Made by a program: the position numbers and the translations under genes. 64,000 nucleotides of DNA from Svornostia abyssi (lineage in GTDB: Bacteria > Actinomycetota > Thermoleophilia > Solirubrobacterales > Solirubrobacteraceae): NCBI GenBank assembly GCA_024666565.1, contig CP088295.1, forward strand, positions 3,844,001 to 3,908,000, given 5' to 3'. Numbering within the stretch: the first letter of the stretch is position 1; every line of letters starts with the position of its first letter. Of the stretch, positions 49,032-59,562 are shown piece by piece. Under the pieces are notes generated by a model, which was not told where the DNA came from, did not search any database, and saw only the letters and a list, made by a program, of their open reading frames with translations.

Positions 49032-51605
49032 CTACTTGGCGTCCAGCCAGGTCTTGCCCACGCCCGCGTCGACCTCCAGCGGTGGGGTGTGCTCCCACAC
49101 GTCGACCATCGCCTTGACGATGTCCGGCTGCGCGGAGGCCACCTCGTCCGGCGGCCCCTCGAACAGCAGCTCGTCGTGCACCGTGAGGATCGGCCGGACC
49201 GCCGAGCCCTCGAGCAGCGTGGCGGTGCGGATCATCGCGAGCTTCAGGATGTCCGCCGCGGTGCCCTGGATCGGCGTGTTGACCGCCAGGCGCTCGCCGA
49301 GCGACCGGACCTGCCAGTTGCGCGCCTTCAGCTCGGGGATCTGCCGGCGGCGGCCCCACATCGTCATGACGAAGCCGTACTCGCGCGCCTGCTCGATCGT
49401 CGTGTCGATGTAGGCCTTCACCGCCGGGAAGCGGGCGAAGTACGCGTCGATGAACTCCTTGGCCTCGTCACGCTCGATGCCGAGGCGGTCGGCCATGCCG
49501 TAGTCGGTCAGCCCGTACACGATGCCGTAGTTGACCATCTTCGCCTTCGACCGCTGGCCCACGTCGATCTGCTCCGGCGGGATGCCGAAGACCTGCGACG
49601 CCGTGGCGGAGTGCACGTCCTCGCCGCGCACGAAGATCTCCTTCAGCACCGGCTCGTCGGCGATGTGCGCGAGCACGCGCAGCTCGATCTGCGAGTAGTC
49701 GATGCTCAGCAGCACGTCGCCGTCGGCCGCCTCGAAGCAGCCGCGGATCTCGCGGCCCAGCGCGGTGCGCACCGGGACGTTCTGCATGTTCGGGTCCTTC
49801 GACGCCAGCCGCCCGGTCTGCGCGACGGCCTGCTCGAACGTCGTGTGGATCCGCGACTGGTCGTCGGTGAGGTGCGGGAGCGTGTCGAGATAGGTCTTCG
49901 TCAGCTGGTTGAGCTCGCGCCAGCGCTCGATCTTCGGCACGATCGGGTGCTCGTCGCGGATGGCCTGCAGCACCCGGGCGTCGGTCGAGAAGCCCGTCTT
50001 GCCGCGGCGCTTGCGCGAGAGGCCGAGCTTCTCGAAGAGCACTGAGCCCAGCTGCTGCGGCGAGGCGATGAGGAACTCCTCGTCGGCGAGGTCCCAGATC
50101 TCACGCTCGAGGATGTGGATCTCGTCGCGCACCCGCGTGCCCACCTCGTTGAGCCGCTCGACGTTCAGGCGCACGCCCTCGAGCTCCATGTCCCGCAGGA
50201 CGGGCACGAGCGGCAGCTCCATGTCGTGCAACAGCCGGCTGAGGTCGCGCTCCTCGAGCTGCTCGCGCTGCCAGGCCGTGAGCGCGGCGGTGAGGATGGC
50301 GGTGTCGGCCAGCTCGTCCCCGGTGTCGGCGGCGATCCCGCGCTCGGAGCACAACTCGGCGAACGGGTAGCCGCGGCGGGCGGGTTCGAGCAGGTACGCG
50401 CCGAGCAGCGTGTCGTGCGCGATGCGCGGCGGGACGCGCCGCAGCGCCTTGACGTCGTGCGCGGTGACCGGCCGGTCGCCGAGCGTGTCGACCAGCTCCT
50501 CCGGCGTGTCGACGTGACCGACGACGACCTGGTCGCCGGACGCGACGGCGAACCGCCAGCGCTCCTCGAGCGCCAGCAGCTGCCCCTCTTCGATCGTCGG
50601 CTCCGCGATCGCGACGGCGAGCTCGTCGCCGGGCAGCGCGGCGGCGTCCGCGGCCGTGCCCTCGCGGACGGCAGCCTGCAGCTTCACGGCCGAGTCCGGC
50701 GTCGGCGCCGCGCCGTCCTCGCCGAAGACCTCCTCCAGGCGGCGCAGCGGGTCGCGCAGCTCGAACTCGCGGAAGACCTCCCGCAGGCGCGACCGGTCCG
50801 GCTCGCGGCCCAGCTCGTGCTCGACGTCGATGTCCACGGGCACGTCGCGCTGGATCGTGGCCAGCTGCTTGCTCATCCGCGCGTCGTCGGCGTGGTTGGT
50901 GAGGTTCTCCTTGCGCTTGGCGCCGGAGATCTCGTCGATATGGCTGAGCACGCCGTCGAGGTCGCCCCACGCCTGCAGGAGCTGCGCGGCGGTCTTGTCG
51001 CCGATGCCGGGAACGCCGGGGATGTTGTCCGACGTGTCCCCCTTCAGACCGTAGAAGTCGGGGATCAGCTCCGGTGCGATGCCGTACCGGTCGATGACGG
51101 CCTGGTGGTCGTAGAGCTTCGTCTCGGTGATGCCGCGCGATGTCGCCATGACCGTGACGACGCCGTCGGGGTCGATGAGCTGGAACGCGTCGCGGTCGCC
51201 CGTGACGATCGTGGAGGGGATGCCCTTCTCGCGTGCCCGCTCGGCGATGGAGGCGATGACGTCATCGGCCTCGTAGCCCTCGACCGAGACGTTCTTGTAG
51301 CCGAACGCGTCGACGAGCGGGGCGAAGTGCGGCCACTGCTCCCGCAGCAGATCGGGGCGGCGGGCGCGCTGCGCCTTGTAGTCGACCGAGATCTCCTTGC
51401 GCCCCGACAGGCCGGCGTCCCACACCACGATCGTGGGCTGCACGCCATGCTCGGTGAGGATCTTCACGAGCATCGAGGCGAACCCGAAGATCGCGTTCGT
51501 CGGCTGGCCGGTGGAGGTGGCGATCGACTCGGGCAGCGCGAAGAACGCGCGGTACACGAGCGAATTGCCGTCGATCAGGAAGAGGCGCTCGGGACGGTCG
51601 GACAC
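49032..51605 (-). CDS. polA: DNA polymerase I
   Basis: Repair and lagging-strand polymerase, 857 aa. The 5'-nuclease domain (about 1-290) has LIDGNSLVYRAFFALP, VTGDRDAFQLID and GLKGDTSDNIPGVPGIGDKT. The middle 3'-5' exonuclease-like domain lacks the acidic D-X-E motif and should be inactive, as is common in Actinobacteria. The polymerase domain has motif A LLSIDYSQIELRVLAHIADE, motif B KAKMVNYGIVYGLTDYG and motif C LTVHDELLFEG. In Mycobacterium rpsA follows directly; here it is 37 kb away. Confidence 0.98.
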   Translation of the reverse strand: MSDRPERLFLIDGNSLVYRAFFALPESIATSTGQPTNAIFGFASMLVKILTEHGVQPTIVVWDAGLSGRKEISVDYKAQRARRPDLLREQWPHFAPLVDAFGYKNVSVEGYEADDVIASIAERAREKGIPSTIVTGDRDAFQLIDPDGVVTVMATSRGITETKLYDHQAVIDRYGIAPELIPDFYGLKGDTSDNIPGVPGIGDKTAAQLLQAWGDLDGVLSHIDEISGAKRKENLTNHADDARMSKQLATIQRDVPVDIDVEHELGREPDRSRLREVFREFELRDPLRRLEEVFGEDGAAPTPDSAVKLQAAVREGTAADAAALPGDELAVAIAEPTIEEGQLLALEERWRFAVASGDQVVVGHVDTPEELVDTLGDRPVTAHDVKALRRVPPRIAHDTLLGAYLLEPARRGYPFAELCSERGIAADTGDELADTAILTAALTAWQREQLEERDLSRLLHDMELPLVPVLRDMELEGVRLNVERLNEVGTRVRDEIHILEREIWDLADEEFLIASPQQLGSVLFEKLGLSRKRRGKTGFSTDARVLQAIRDEHPIVPKIERWRELNQLTKTYLDTLPHLTDDQSRIHTTFEQAVAQTGRLASKDPNMQNVPVRTALGREIRGCFEAADGDVLLSIDYSQIELRVLAHIADEPVLKEIFVRGEDVHSATASQVFGIPPEQIDVGQRSKAKMVNYGIVYGLTDYGMADRLGIERDEAKEFIDAYFARFPAVKAYIDTTIEQAREYGFVMTMWGRRRQIPELKARNWQVRSLGERLAVNTPIQGTAADILKLAMIRTATLLEGSAVRPILTVHDELLFEGPPDEVASAQPDIVKAMVDVWEHTPPLEVDAGVGKTWLDAK

Positions 51606-51650
51606 GGCGAGTCACCCTACCCGCCGATCGGACGGGCCGGACGCCCCGCC

Positions 51651-54179
51651 TCAGCAGCGCCGGTAGGTGCGCTTGATCGTCGACTTCCGGCCGTCGGCGA
51701 ATCGGACGGTCACCGTGACGGTGGCCCGCGCGCGCGTGAACTTCGGCAGCGTGATCGTCCCGGGCTTCGTCAGCGTTCTGGCCTTCTCGCCGCCCGTGAT
51801 CTTCACGGTCACGGCCGCGATCGCGCCGGTCTTCGGCCTGGTGATCCTGACCTTCAGCCGGGTGCCGCGCTTCACGCACGTGCCGGCGCGGGGAAGCGTC
51901 GCCACGTCCGCGGCGACCGGCGGCGCCGGCAGGGCCAACGGCGGCGGCGCGGAGGCGCCGGGCGCGGCGTCGACCGCCGGCGCCGCGACGCTGTACGTCA
52001 GCGTCGCCGTGCTCGTGTTGCCGGCGTTGTCGGTGGCCGTCGCGGTCAGGGTGTGGCTGCCCGGGGCCGCGCTGCGGCCTGTCACGACGCAGCTCGCCAG
52101 CCCGGACGTGGCGTCGCCGGAGGCGCATGAGATCGCGCCCGCCGCGGGGACCGTCGCGGGCGTGAACGTCGTCGCGGTGATGCCGGCGAACGTCGGGACG
52201 GTCGGCGCGGTGGCGTCCCGCTTCAGGACCGTCGACTCGGTCGTGGTCCCGCCCACGCTCCGCGCGGTGCACGAGACGGCGCCCTCCCCGTCGGTCGTGC
52301 GGGTCGCCGGCGCGCACCCGTTGACGCGCTCGGCCGGTGACTGCGCGTCCGCCAGGCTCCACGTCACGCTCACGTCTCCGCGGTACCACCCGTTCGTGCC
52401 CGTCGGCGTCTCCGGCGACCGGACGGGCGTCGCGGTGGGTGGCGTGGTGTCCTGCGCCATCGCGACCGCCCTGCCGGCGAGGACGAAGCCCCACCCGCAG
52501 TCGAGGTCGGGCAGGCCGGCCAGCGTGCAGTCGTTGCTGTTGCGCGGGTCGGTCATCACGGCGCGCAGGAGGCTCAGGGGCATCGTGGGCTTTGCCGACA
52601 GCGCCAGCGCGGCGATCCCCGCGGAACTGGGAACGGCCGCGCTCGTGCCGAAGAAGGTCGTGAACGTCGGCACCGTGGTGCTCACGCCGTCCGCGGCGGC
52701 GATGTCGGGCTTCTGCCGGACCTCGGGGGTCGGCAGGCGCACACCGTCCTTGTCGAAGAGCCGCTGCTTGGGGCCCCTCGAGCTGAACGGCTCGGGGTCG
52801 TTGAGACCGGGCTCGTCGTGCTTGACCGCAGCGACGGCCAGCGAGCCCTTCGCCGCGGCGGCGTCGGGGTTGATGGCGTCCGACGACGTGTCGTGCTCGG
52901 CGATGGTGAAGCTCCCGAAGTTCCCCAGCGCGATGTACTTCATGAGGGTGGGGTCCGCGGCGCCCGGCGCCTTGGCGGCCCGGGTGATCCGGACACCGAC
53001 CGGAAGCGCCGCGCCGGTCGCGTTCGTGAACGCCGCGATCTCCCTCGGCAGCCCGGTGGCGATGTTGTCGGTCGTCCCGCTCGCGAGCACCGCTCCGTCG
53101 GACAGGCGGATGATCGAGAGGTCGAGGTCGTTCTCGGCCTGCCCCCACGGCTCGTCCCACTGCAGGGTGACCTGGAAGTTCCGCAGCGGGGCCGCGTTGT
53201 GCGGCACGGTGGTGACGCTCTGGGTGGTGTCGGTCCCGGCCCCGGCGTCGAAGTCGTGGAGGACGCCGTCGCCGGCCGGGAAGCGCGGCGCGCTCTCGTA
53301 GCTCTGCCGCGCGCGGTTACCCGCCGACGCGAGGTAGAGCACCCCGGCGTCCCTCGCGCGGTCGACCGCCAGGGTCACCTGCCCGTCCTGGAAGAACGGT
53401 TCGCTGAGGTAGGCGATGTCGTCGGCGATGACCTTCGCCCCGGCGGCGACGAGGCCGTCGATCGCCGCCACCTTGCCGGCCGCGCCGGCGACCGTGCCGG
53501 AGGCAAACGCCATCTCGGTGATGCCGGGCGCCATGTCGTAGACGATCTCGGCCATCGCGCGGCCCTCGTCGCGCGCACCGGGCTGGTCGCTGAGCACGCT
53601 CACGCTCGCGGGAAGGTCGCCCGTCGCCTGCGACCCGGCGACGCCGGTGCCGACCTGGTCGATCGAGTCGCTGATGACGCCGACCTTCACCCCCGCGCCA
53701 TCGGCCCCCGCCGGCGGCGGCTGCGGGACCTGATGCGCGGCGACGCCCTGGCTGGTCTTGGCGCCCACGTCGGTGCCGAAGGCCTGAACCGGCAGGACCG
53801 CCTGCACATCTGAGACCGCCGCGAGCGCTTCGAGCTCGCTCACGGGAACCCACGCCGTGACCACGGCCAGGTCGCCGGGGCCGGCGGCGGTGGCGCGCAC
53901 GTCCGCGCCGGCCGTGCCGAGGCGGCGCTGCGCCGTGCGCTCGGTCGTCCGCGCGTAGATCTCGGTGAGCACCCGCTCGCCCGGCGTGACGGTGAGCTCC
54001 TGCGCCTCTGCCGCGGCGGCCACGGACGCTCCGCGCTCGTCGGCGCGCACGAGCCCCGTCAGCGCACTGTCGAGCTTGGCCTCCGGCCCGGCCGCGGGCC
54101 GCGCCGCGGCAGATGTCGGAAACGCGAGGAGCCCGGCGGCCAGAGCGAGGACCGCGCGGCGGCCGGGGATCCATCCCAT
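51651..54179 (-). CDS. secreted subtilisin/sedolisin-like serine peptidase with Glu in place of His
   Basis: An 842-aa exported protein with signal peptide MGWIPGRRAVLALAAGLLAF, then PTSAAA. Catalytic candidates are D171 (GVISDSID), the nucleophile S513 (FFGTSAAVPSSAG) and E205 in ARDEGRAMAEIV, where S8 enzymes have His in HGT. A Ser-Glu-Asp triad is the sedolisin arrangement. N288 (ASAGNRA) fits the oxyanion site, and IADDIAYLSEPFF is conserved in this group. A bacterial Ig-like region and a basic C-terminal domain ending KRTYRRC complete it. It lies 45 nt upstream of polA, probably with its own message. Substrates are unknown. Confidence 0.85.
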   Translation of the reverse strand: MGWIPGRRAVLALAAGLLAFPTSAAARPAAGPEAKLDSALTGLVRADERGASVAAAAEAQELTVTPGERVLTEIYARTTERTAQRRLGTAGADVRATAAGPGDLAVVTAWVPVSELEALAAVSDVQAVLPVQAFGTDVGAKTSQGVAAHQVPQPPPAGADGAGVKVGVISDSIDQVGTGVAGSQATGDLPASVSVLSDQPGARDEGRAMAEIVYDMAPGITEMAFASGTVAGAAGKVAAIDGLVAAGAKVIADDIAYLSEPFFQDGQVTLAVDRARDAGVLYLASAGNRARQSYESAPRFPAGDGVLHDFDAGAGTDTTQSVTTVPHNAAPLRNFQVTLQWDEPWGQAENDLDLSIIRLSDGAVLASGTTDNIATGLPREIAAFTNATGAALPVGVRITRAAKAPGAADPTLMKYIALGNFGSFTIAEHDTSSDAINPDAAAAKGSLAVAAVKHDEPGLNDPEPFSSRGPKQRLFDKDGVRLPTPEVRQKPDIAAADGVSTTVPTFTTFFGTSAAVPSSAGIAALALSAKPTMPLSLLRAVMTDPRNSNDCTLAGLPDLDCGWGFVLAGRAVAMAQDTTPPTATPVRSPETPTGTNGWYRGDVSVTWSLADAQSPAERVNGCAPATRTTDGEGAVSCTARSVGGTTTESTVLKRDATAPTVPTFAGITATTFTPATVPAAGAISCASGDATSGLASCVVTGRSAAPGSHTLTATATDNAGNTSTATLTYSVAAPAVDAAPGASAPPPLALPAPPVAADVATLPRAGTCVKRGTRLKVRITRPKTGAIAAVTVKITGGEKARTLTKPGTITLPKFTRARATVTVTVRFADGRKSTIKRTYRRC

Positions 54180-54249
54180 GTCCAGGGATGGTGCCCGGTC
54201 GGGCGACGCACCACAAGCGGGCGCACCGCGTCCGCCCCCTGCACCCTCG

Positions 54250-54255
54250 TATCCT
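54250..54255 (+). promoter_or_regulatory. -10-like box just upstream of the malic-enzyme start
   Basis: TATCCT ends 11 nt before the ATG at 54267, so transcription would begin about 5 nt before the start codon and give an almost leaderless mRNA. No Shine-Dalgarno is seen, which agrees. No convincing -35 box is visible. Confidence 0.3.
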
Positions 54256-54266
54256 CAACCGCGCTC

Positions 54267-55739
<1,473 letters not shown>

Positions 55740-55803
55740 TCCGTTCCCGCGCCTGAGTCCGTAGCGTCTACGTGACGCAATCGACTTCAGGAGCAAGCCC
55801 CAC

Positions 55804-56709
55804 ATGAAGGTGACCCTGACCGGCGCGACCGGCCGCATCGGCGGAACCCTGGTGGCCGCGCTGCTCGAGCGCGGCGACGAGGTCACCGTCCTGACCCGCT
55901 CTCCCGAGAAGGCGCGGGAGAAGCTCGGCGACGTGCAGGCGTTCGCCTGGGATCTGAAGACCCAGCCGGCACCGGCCGAAGCGCTGACGGGCCGTGACGT
56001 CGTGGTGCACCTGGCGGGCGAGGACGTCGGCCAGCGCTGGACCGATGCCGTCAAGCGGGAGATCCTCGAGTCCCGCGAGCTCGGCACCCGCAACCTCGTC
56101 GCGGGCATCGCGGCGGCGGAGGTCAAGCCGCCGCTCCTGGTCTCCGCGTCGGCCTCCGGGTACTACGGGCCGCGCGGCGACGAGCAGGTCGACGAGAAGG
56201 AGCCGGCCGGCACCGACTTCCTGGCCGAGGTCTGCGTCGCCTGGGAGCGTGAGGCGGAGAAGGCCGCCGAGCTGGGCACACGCGTCATCCGCGTCCGGAC
56301 GGGGATCGTCCTCGATGAGGAGGGCGGCGCGCTGTCGAAGATGCTCACGCCGTTCAAGCTGGGCGCCGGCGGCCCGATCGCGGGCGGCAAGCAGTACATG
56401 CCGTGGATCTCACTCGACGACGAGGTCGGGCTCCTGCTCGCGGCCATCGACTCGGAGACGTTCAGCGGCCCGATCAACGCGAGCGCGCCCACGCCGGTCA
56501 CGAACAAGGAGTTCGGCAAGGCGCTCGGCCGCGCGCTGCACCGGCCCGCGGTGGCGCCCACGCCCGGGTTCGCCATCAAGGCCATGTTCGGCGAGATGTC
56601 CACGATCGTCATCAACGGCGTGCGCATGGTGCCGGGCCGCGCGCCGGAGCTCGGGTACGAGTTCCGGCACGCGAACCTGGACGACGCGCTGTCCGCCGCG
56701 CTGGCCTAG
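55804..56709 (+). CDS. TIGR01777-family NAD-dependent epimerase (atypical SDR)
   Basis: A 301-aa protein with the N-terminal Rossmann motif VTLTGATGRIGGTLVAALLE, VHLAGEDVGQRWTDAVKREI, SASASGYYGPRGDEQVDEKE and the C-terminal GPINASAPTPVTNKEFGKAL, which place it in the YfcH/SulA-like family of atypical short-chain dehydrogenases. The Tyr of the YYGPRG motif takes the usual catalytic position. The substrate is unknown. It starts 64 nt after the malic-enzyme stop on the same strand and ends at a strong bidirectional hairpin. Confidence 0.9.
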   Translation: MKVTLTGATGRIGGTLVAALLERGDEVTVLTRSPEKAREKLGDVQAFAWDLKTQPAPAEALTGRDVVVHLAGEDVGQRWTDAVKREILESRELGTRNLVAGIAAAEVKPPLLVSASASGYYGPRGDEQVDEKEPAGTDFLAEVCVAWEREAEKAAELGTRVIRVRTGIVLDEEGGALSKMLTPFKLGAGGPIAGGKQYMPWISLDDEVGLLLAAIDSETFSGPINASAPTPVTNKEFGKALGRALHRPAVAPTPGFAIKAMFGEMSTIVINGVRMVPGRAPELGYEFRHANLDDALSAALA

Positions 56710-56713
56710 GCGG

Positions 56714-56759
56714 ATCGGGGCGCGAAGCGGGAACGTCAGTTCCCGTTTGGCGCCCCGAT
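56714..56759. terminator. bidirectional terminator between convergent genes
   Basis: A long near-perfect inverted repeat: outer 10-bp stem ATCGGGGCGC/GCGCCCCGAT, a small symmetric internal loop, and inner 7-bp stem CGGGAAC/GTTCCCG around a 4-nt loop. It fills the 61-nt space between the epimerase stop (56709) and the acyl-CoA dehydrogenase stop (56771), so it can end transcription from both sides. Confidence 0.75.
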
Positions 56760-56770
56760 GCGCGGCGCGC

Positions 56771-57784
56771 CTACGCCGTGACGGCCGCCCGCGCCTGCGC
56801 GGCGGCGAGCTTCGCCACCCGCGCGCGGTGCGCCCCGGCGCCGCCGAGCAGCACGGCGTCGATCTGCGCGCGCTTGTAGCGCCAGTGCACATCGGCCTCC
56901 CACGTGAAGCCGATGCCGCCGTGCGCCTGGATCGCGCTGGCGGTCACCTCGCGCCCGGCGTCACTCGCCGCGGCCTTCGCCATCGCGGCGGCCTCGTGCA
57001 GCCGCTCGGGCGCGGCGTCGGCGCACCATGCCGCCTGGGAGACGAGCGCCCGTGCGCGCTCGGTGTCCAGCAGCATCTGCGCGCACTTGTGCGCCACCGC
57101 CTGGAACGCGCCGACGGGAGTGCCGAACTGCTTGCGTTCCTTGACGTACGCGACGGTCATCTCCACCGAGCCCGAGCACACGCCGATGAGCTCGGCGGCG
57201 ATCGCGACGAGCGCGCGGTCCACGCCCGCGGCGACGTCGCCCGGCAGCGCCTCGGGGGTTCCGCCGGTCACGCGCGCGGCCGGCCGGGTCGGGTCGATGG
57301 CGTCGATCGGCTCCACCGTCGCACCGGCCGTCGCCAGCACCGCGGCCTCCTCGCCGCCGCGCTCGACGATCACGATGACGTCCGCGTCCGCGCCGCCCAC
57401 GACGAACCCCGTGTCGTCGGCCACCGCGCCGATCGCACGGCCCGCCGCGAGGTCCGGCAGCCAGCGGGCGCGCTGCTCGTCGCTGCCGCCCTGCTCGATG
57501 ATCGCCGCCGCGGCGACCGTCGGGAGGAACGGCACCGGCGCGATCGCGCGGCCCAGCTCCTCGCACAGGATCGCGAGCTCGACCATGCCGAGCCCCTGCC
57601 CGCCGTGCTCCTCGGCGATCGCGATGCCGGGCCAGCCGATCTCGCCGAGTTCCTTCCACAGCGCGGTGTCCGTCGTGCCCGACTCGGCGTGCTCGCGCAC
57701 CCGCTCGGCACTCGCGCGCTCGGCGACGAGCCCCCGGGCGGTGCCCTGGATGTCGCGCTGGTCGTCGTTCAGTCCGAAGTCCAT
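56771..57784 (-). CDS. acyl-CoA dehydrogenase (short subunit of a pair)
   Basis: A 337-aa flavoenzyme from the ATG at 57784 (MDFGLNDDQRDIQGTARGLV). Family blocks are EIGWPGIAIAEEHGGQGLGM, SVEMTVAYVKERKQFGTPVG, FQAVAHKCAQML and SAIQAHGGIGFTWEADVHWR. It is slightly shorter than the usual 380 aa. It lies 14 nt after a second acyl-CoA dehydrogenase. Adjacent unlike pairs of this type form alpha2-beta2 enzymes in steroid or branched-chain degradation in mycobacteria, and a similar heteromer is likely here. Confidence 0.92.
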   Translation of the reverse strand: MDFGLNDDQRDIQGTARGLVAERASAERVREHAESGTTDTALWKELGEIGWPGIAIAEEHGGQGLGMVELAILCEELGRAIAPVPFLPTVAAAAIIEQGGSDEQRARWLPDLAAGRAIGAVADDTGFVVGGADADVIVIVERGGEEAAVLATAGATVEPIDAIDPTRPAARVTGGTPEALPGDVAAGVDRALVAIAAELIGVCSGSVEMTVAYVKERKQFGTPVGAFQAVAHKCAQMLLDTERARALVSQAAWCADAAPERLHEAAAMAKAAASDAGREVTASAIQAHGGIGFTWEADVHWRYKRAQIDAVLLGGAGAHRARVAKLAAAQARAAVTA

Positions 57785-57798
57785 GTCGATCTCCCGGA

Positions 57799-58950
57799 TT
57801 ACGCCGCGGCCTTCAGCCGGGGCAGGCCGAGCACGCGCTCGGCGACGATGTTCTTCAGGATCTCCGTCGTGCCGCCCTCGATGGTGTTGCCGCGGGCGCG
57901 CAGGAGCTCGTAGCTCCAGTCGTTGCCGTACGTCAGCGCCTGCGGCCCGACGATGTCGGCGGCGAGCTGCGTGGCCTGCTGGTTCGTGTCCGACCACAGC
58001 CACTTCACCAGCGAGCCTTCGGGCCCCGGCTGGCCGTACTTCTCCACGTCGGTCAGGCCCTTCCAGGCCAGCAGCCGGATGGATTCGCAGCGTGTGTGCA
58101 GCTCCGCGAGCTTGTCGGCGTACGCGGCGTTCTCGAGCAGGCCGCGCTCGTCGGCGGCGGCGAGCAGATCGTCGAGGTACTGGCGTAGCCGGACCTGCAG
58201 CGCGAAGCCCAGGCCGGCGCGCTCGTTCATGAGCGTGGTCAGCGCGACCTTCCAGCCGTTGCCCACACCGCCGACGACGTTCGCGTCCGGAATCCGCACC
58301 TCTTCCAGGAACAGCTCGTTGAACTCCGCCTCGCCGGTGATCTGCTTGAGCGGCCGCACGGTCACGCCCGGCTGCTCCATGTCCATGAGGAAGTACGTCA
58401 GGCCCTTGTGCTTGGCCACGTCGCCGTCGGTGCGCGTGACGAGCATGCACCACTTGCTCCACTGCGCCGCGCTCGTCCAGACCTTCTGCCCGGTGACGAC
58501 CCACTCGTCGCCGTCCTTGACGGCCTTCGTCTGCAGGGACGCGAGATCGCTGCCCGCGCCCGGCTCGGAGAAGCCCTGGCACCAGATCTCCTCGGCGGTG
58601 AGGATCGGCGGGAGATACCGCTCCTTCTGCTCGGGCGTGCCCCACACCATGAGCGTCGGGCCGCCCAGCAGCAGACCCAGCACGTTCGCGGGGAGCGGCA
58701 CGCGCGCGCGGCCGAGCTCCTCGAAGTAGATCGCCGACTGCGTGAGCGTCGCGCCACGGCCACCGAACTCGGCGGGCCAGTGCGGCGCGGCCCAGCCGGC
58801 ATCGGACAGCGTGCGCTGCCAGTCGCGGCGCCACGCGAAGTCCGCGTCGTCGCCGCCCTCCGTGGGCCGGGGCGGCGGCGGGTGCTCCGCCAGCCAGGTG
58901 CGAAGCTCGTCGCGGAACGCGAGCTCGGCGTCGCTGAACGTCAGGTCCAT
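57799..58950 (-). CDS. acyl-CoA dehydrogenase (long subunit of a pair)
   Basis: A 383-aa FAD enzyme from the ATG at 58950 with a strong AGGAGGAA Shine-Dalgarno. It shows DAGWAAPHWPAEFGGRGATL, WCQGFSEPGAGSDLASLQTK, VVTGQKVWTSAAQWSKWCML and the C-terminal RGNTIEGGTTEILKNIVAER, which carries the candidate catalytic Glu. The start lies 10 nt inside the end of the TetR gene. It should oxidise an acyl-CoA, probably bulky, together with the downstream paralogue. Electrons would go to ETF. Confidence 0.93.
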   Translation of the reverse strand: MDLTFSDAELAFRDELRTWLAEHPPPPRPTEGGDDADFAWRRDWQRTLSDAGWAAPHWPAEFGGRGATLTQSAIYFEELGRARVPLPANVLGLLLGGPTLMVWGTPEQKERYLPPILTAEEIWCQGFSEPGAGSDLASLQTKAVKDGDEWVVTGQKVWTSAAQWSKWCMLVTRTDGDVAKHKGLTYFLMDMEQPGVTVRPLKQITGEAEFNELFLEEVRIPDANVVGGVGNGWKVALTTLMNERAGLGFALQVRLRQYLDDLLAAADERGLLENAAYADKLAELHTRCESIRLLAWKGLTDVEKYGQPGPEGSLVKWLWSDTNQQATQLAADIVGPQALTYGNDWSYELLRARGNTIEGGTTEILKNIVAERVLGLPRLKAAA

Positions 58951-59543
58951 GGTTCCTCCTCGGCGGCGAACCGCACAGCGCAGCCCACCAGGGTCTCCTC
59001 GAGTTCGGTGACGTCCCGCCCGGCGCGAATCGCGGCGTGGGCGAGCTCGTCGACGCCGGCGGCCAGGACGAACAGCGCGTCGGCGGGCGGCGCGGGCCGG
59101 CCGGACTTGGCCAGGCTCACGCCGTAGCGGGCGGCGAAGCGCTGGAGCACCTCGTCGCGTTCGGGCGCGATCGCCCGGGTCTCGGTGAGGAACACGAGCG
59201 CGAAGCGCGGCTCCTCCAGGAAGGCGGTGAGGTAGGCGCGGATGCCGAGCCGCAGCTCGTCGCGCCAGTCGGCGGCCCCGCGCACGGCGGCCGTGACGCG
59301 CTCCTCCAGGACCTCGGTCCCCAGGAGGTACGCCGCGGCGAAGCACGCGCGCTTGCTGTCGAACAGCTCGTAGAACGTGCCGCGGGACACGCGTGCCACC
59401 CGGACGATGTCGGCGACGGTGGCGGCCTCGTAGCCCTTGGCCGCGACGACGTCGACGATCGCGTCGAGCAGCCGCGCGCGCTGGGCGGAGGCGCCGAGCA
59501 GCGGCCCCACCTCGGGATGCACCCCGACGAGCGTCCTCTCCAT
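58941..59543 (-). CDS. TetR-family regulator of the acyl-CoA dehydrogenase operon
   Basis: A 200-aa regulator with an N-terminal helix-turn-helix at about 22-70 (LDAIVDVVAAKGYEAATVAD, then IVRVARVSRGTFYELFDSK) and a helical ligand domain. It overlaps the downstream acyl-CoA dehydrogenase by 10 nt, so the three genes form one unit. It resembles KstR/FadR-type repressors in context only; an acyl-CoA ligand is inferred. An amidohydrolase gene lies behind it on the same strand across 19 nt. Confidence 0.9.
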   Translation of the reverse strand: MERTLVGVHPEVGPLLGASAQRARLLDAIVDVVAAKGYEAATVADIVRVARVSRGTFYELFDSKRACFAAAYLLGTEVLEERVTAAVRGAADWRDELRLGIRAYLTAFLEEPRFALVFLTETRAIAPERDEVLQRFAARYGVSLAKSGRPAPPADALFVLAAGVDELAHAAIRAGRDVTELEETLVGCAVRFAAEEEPWT

Positions 59544-59562
59544 GCTGCGTACCCTACGGGTC

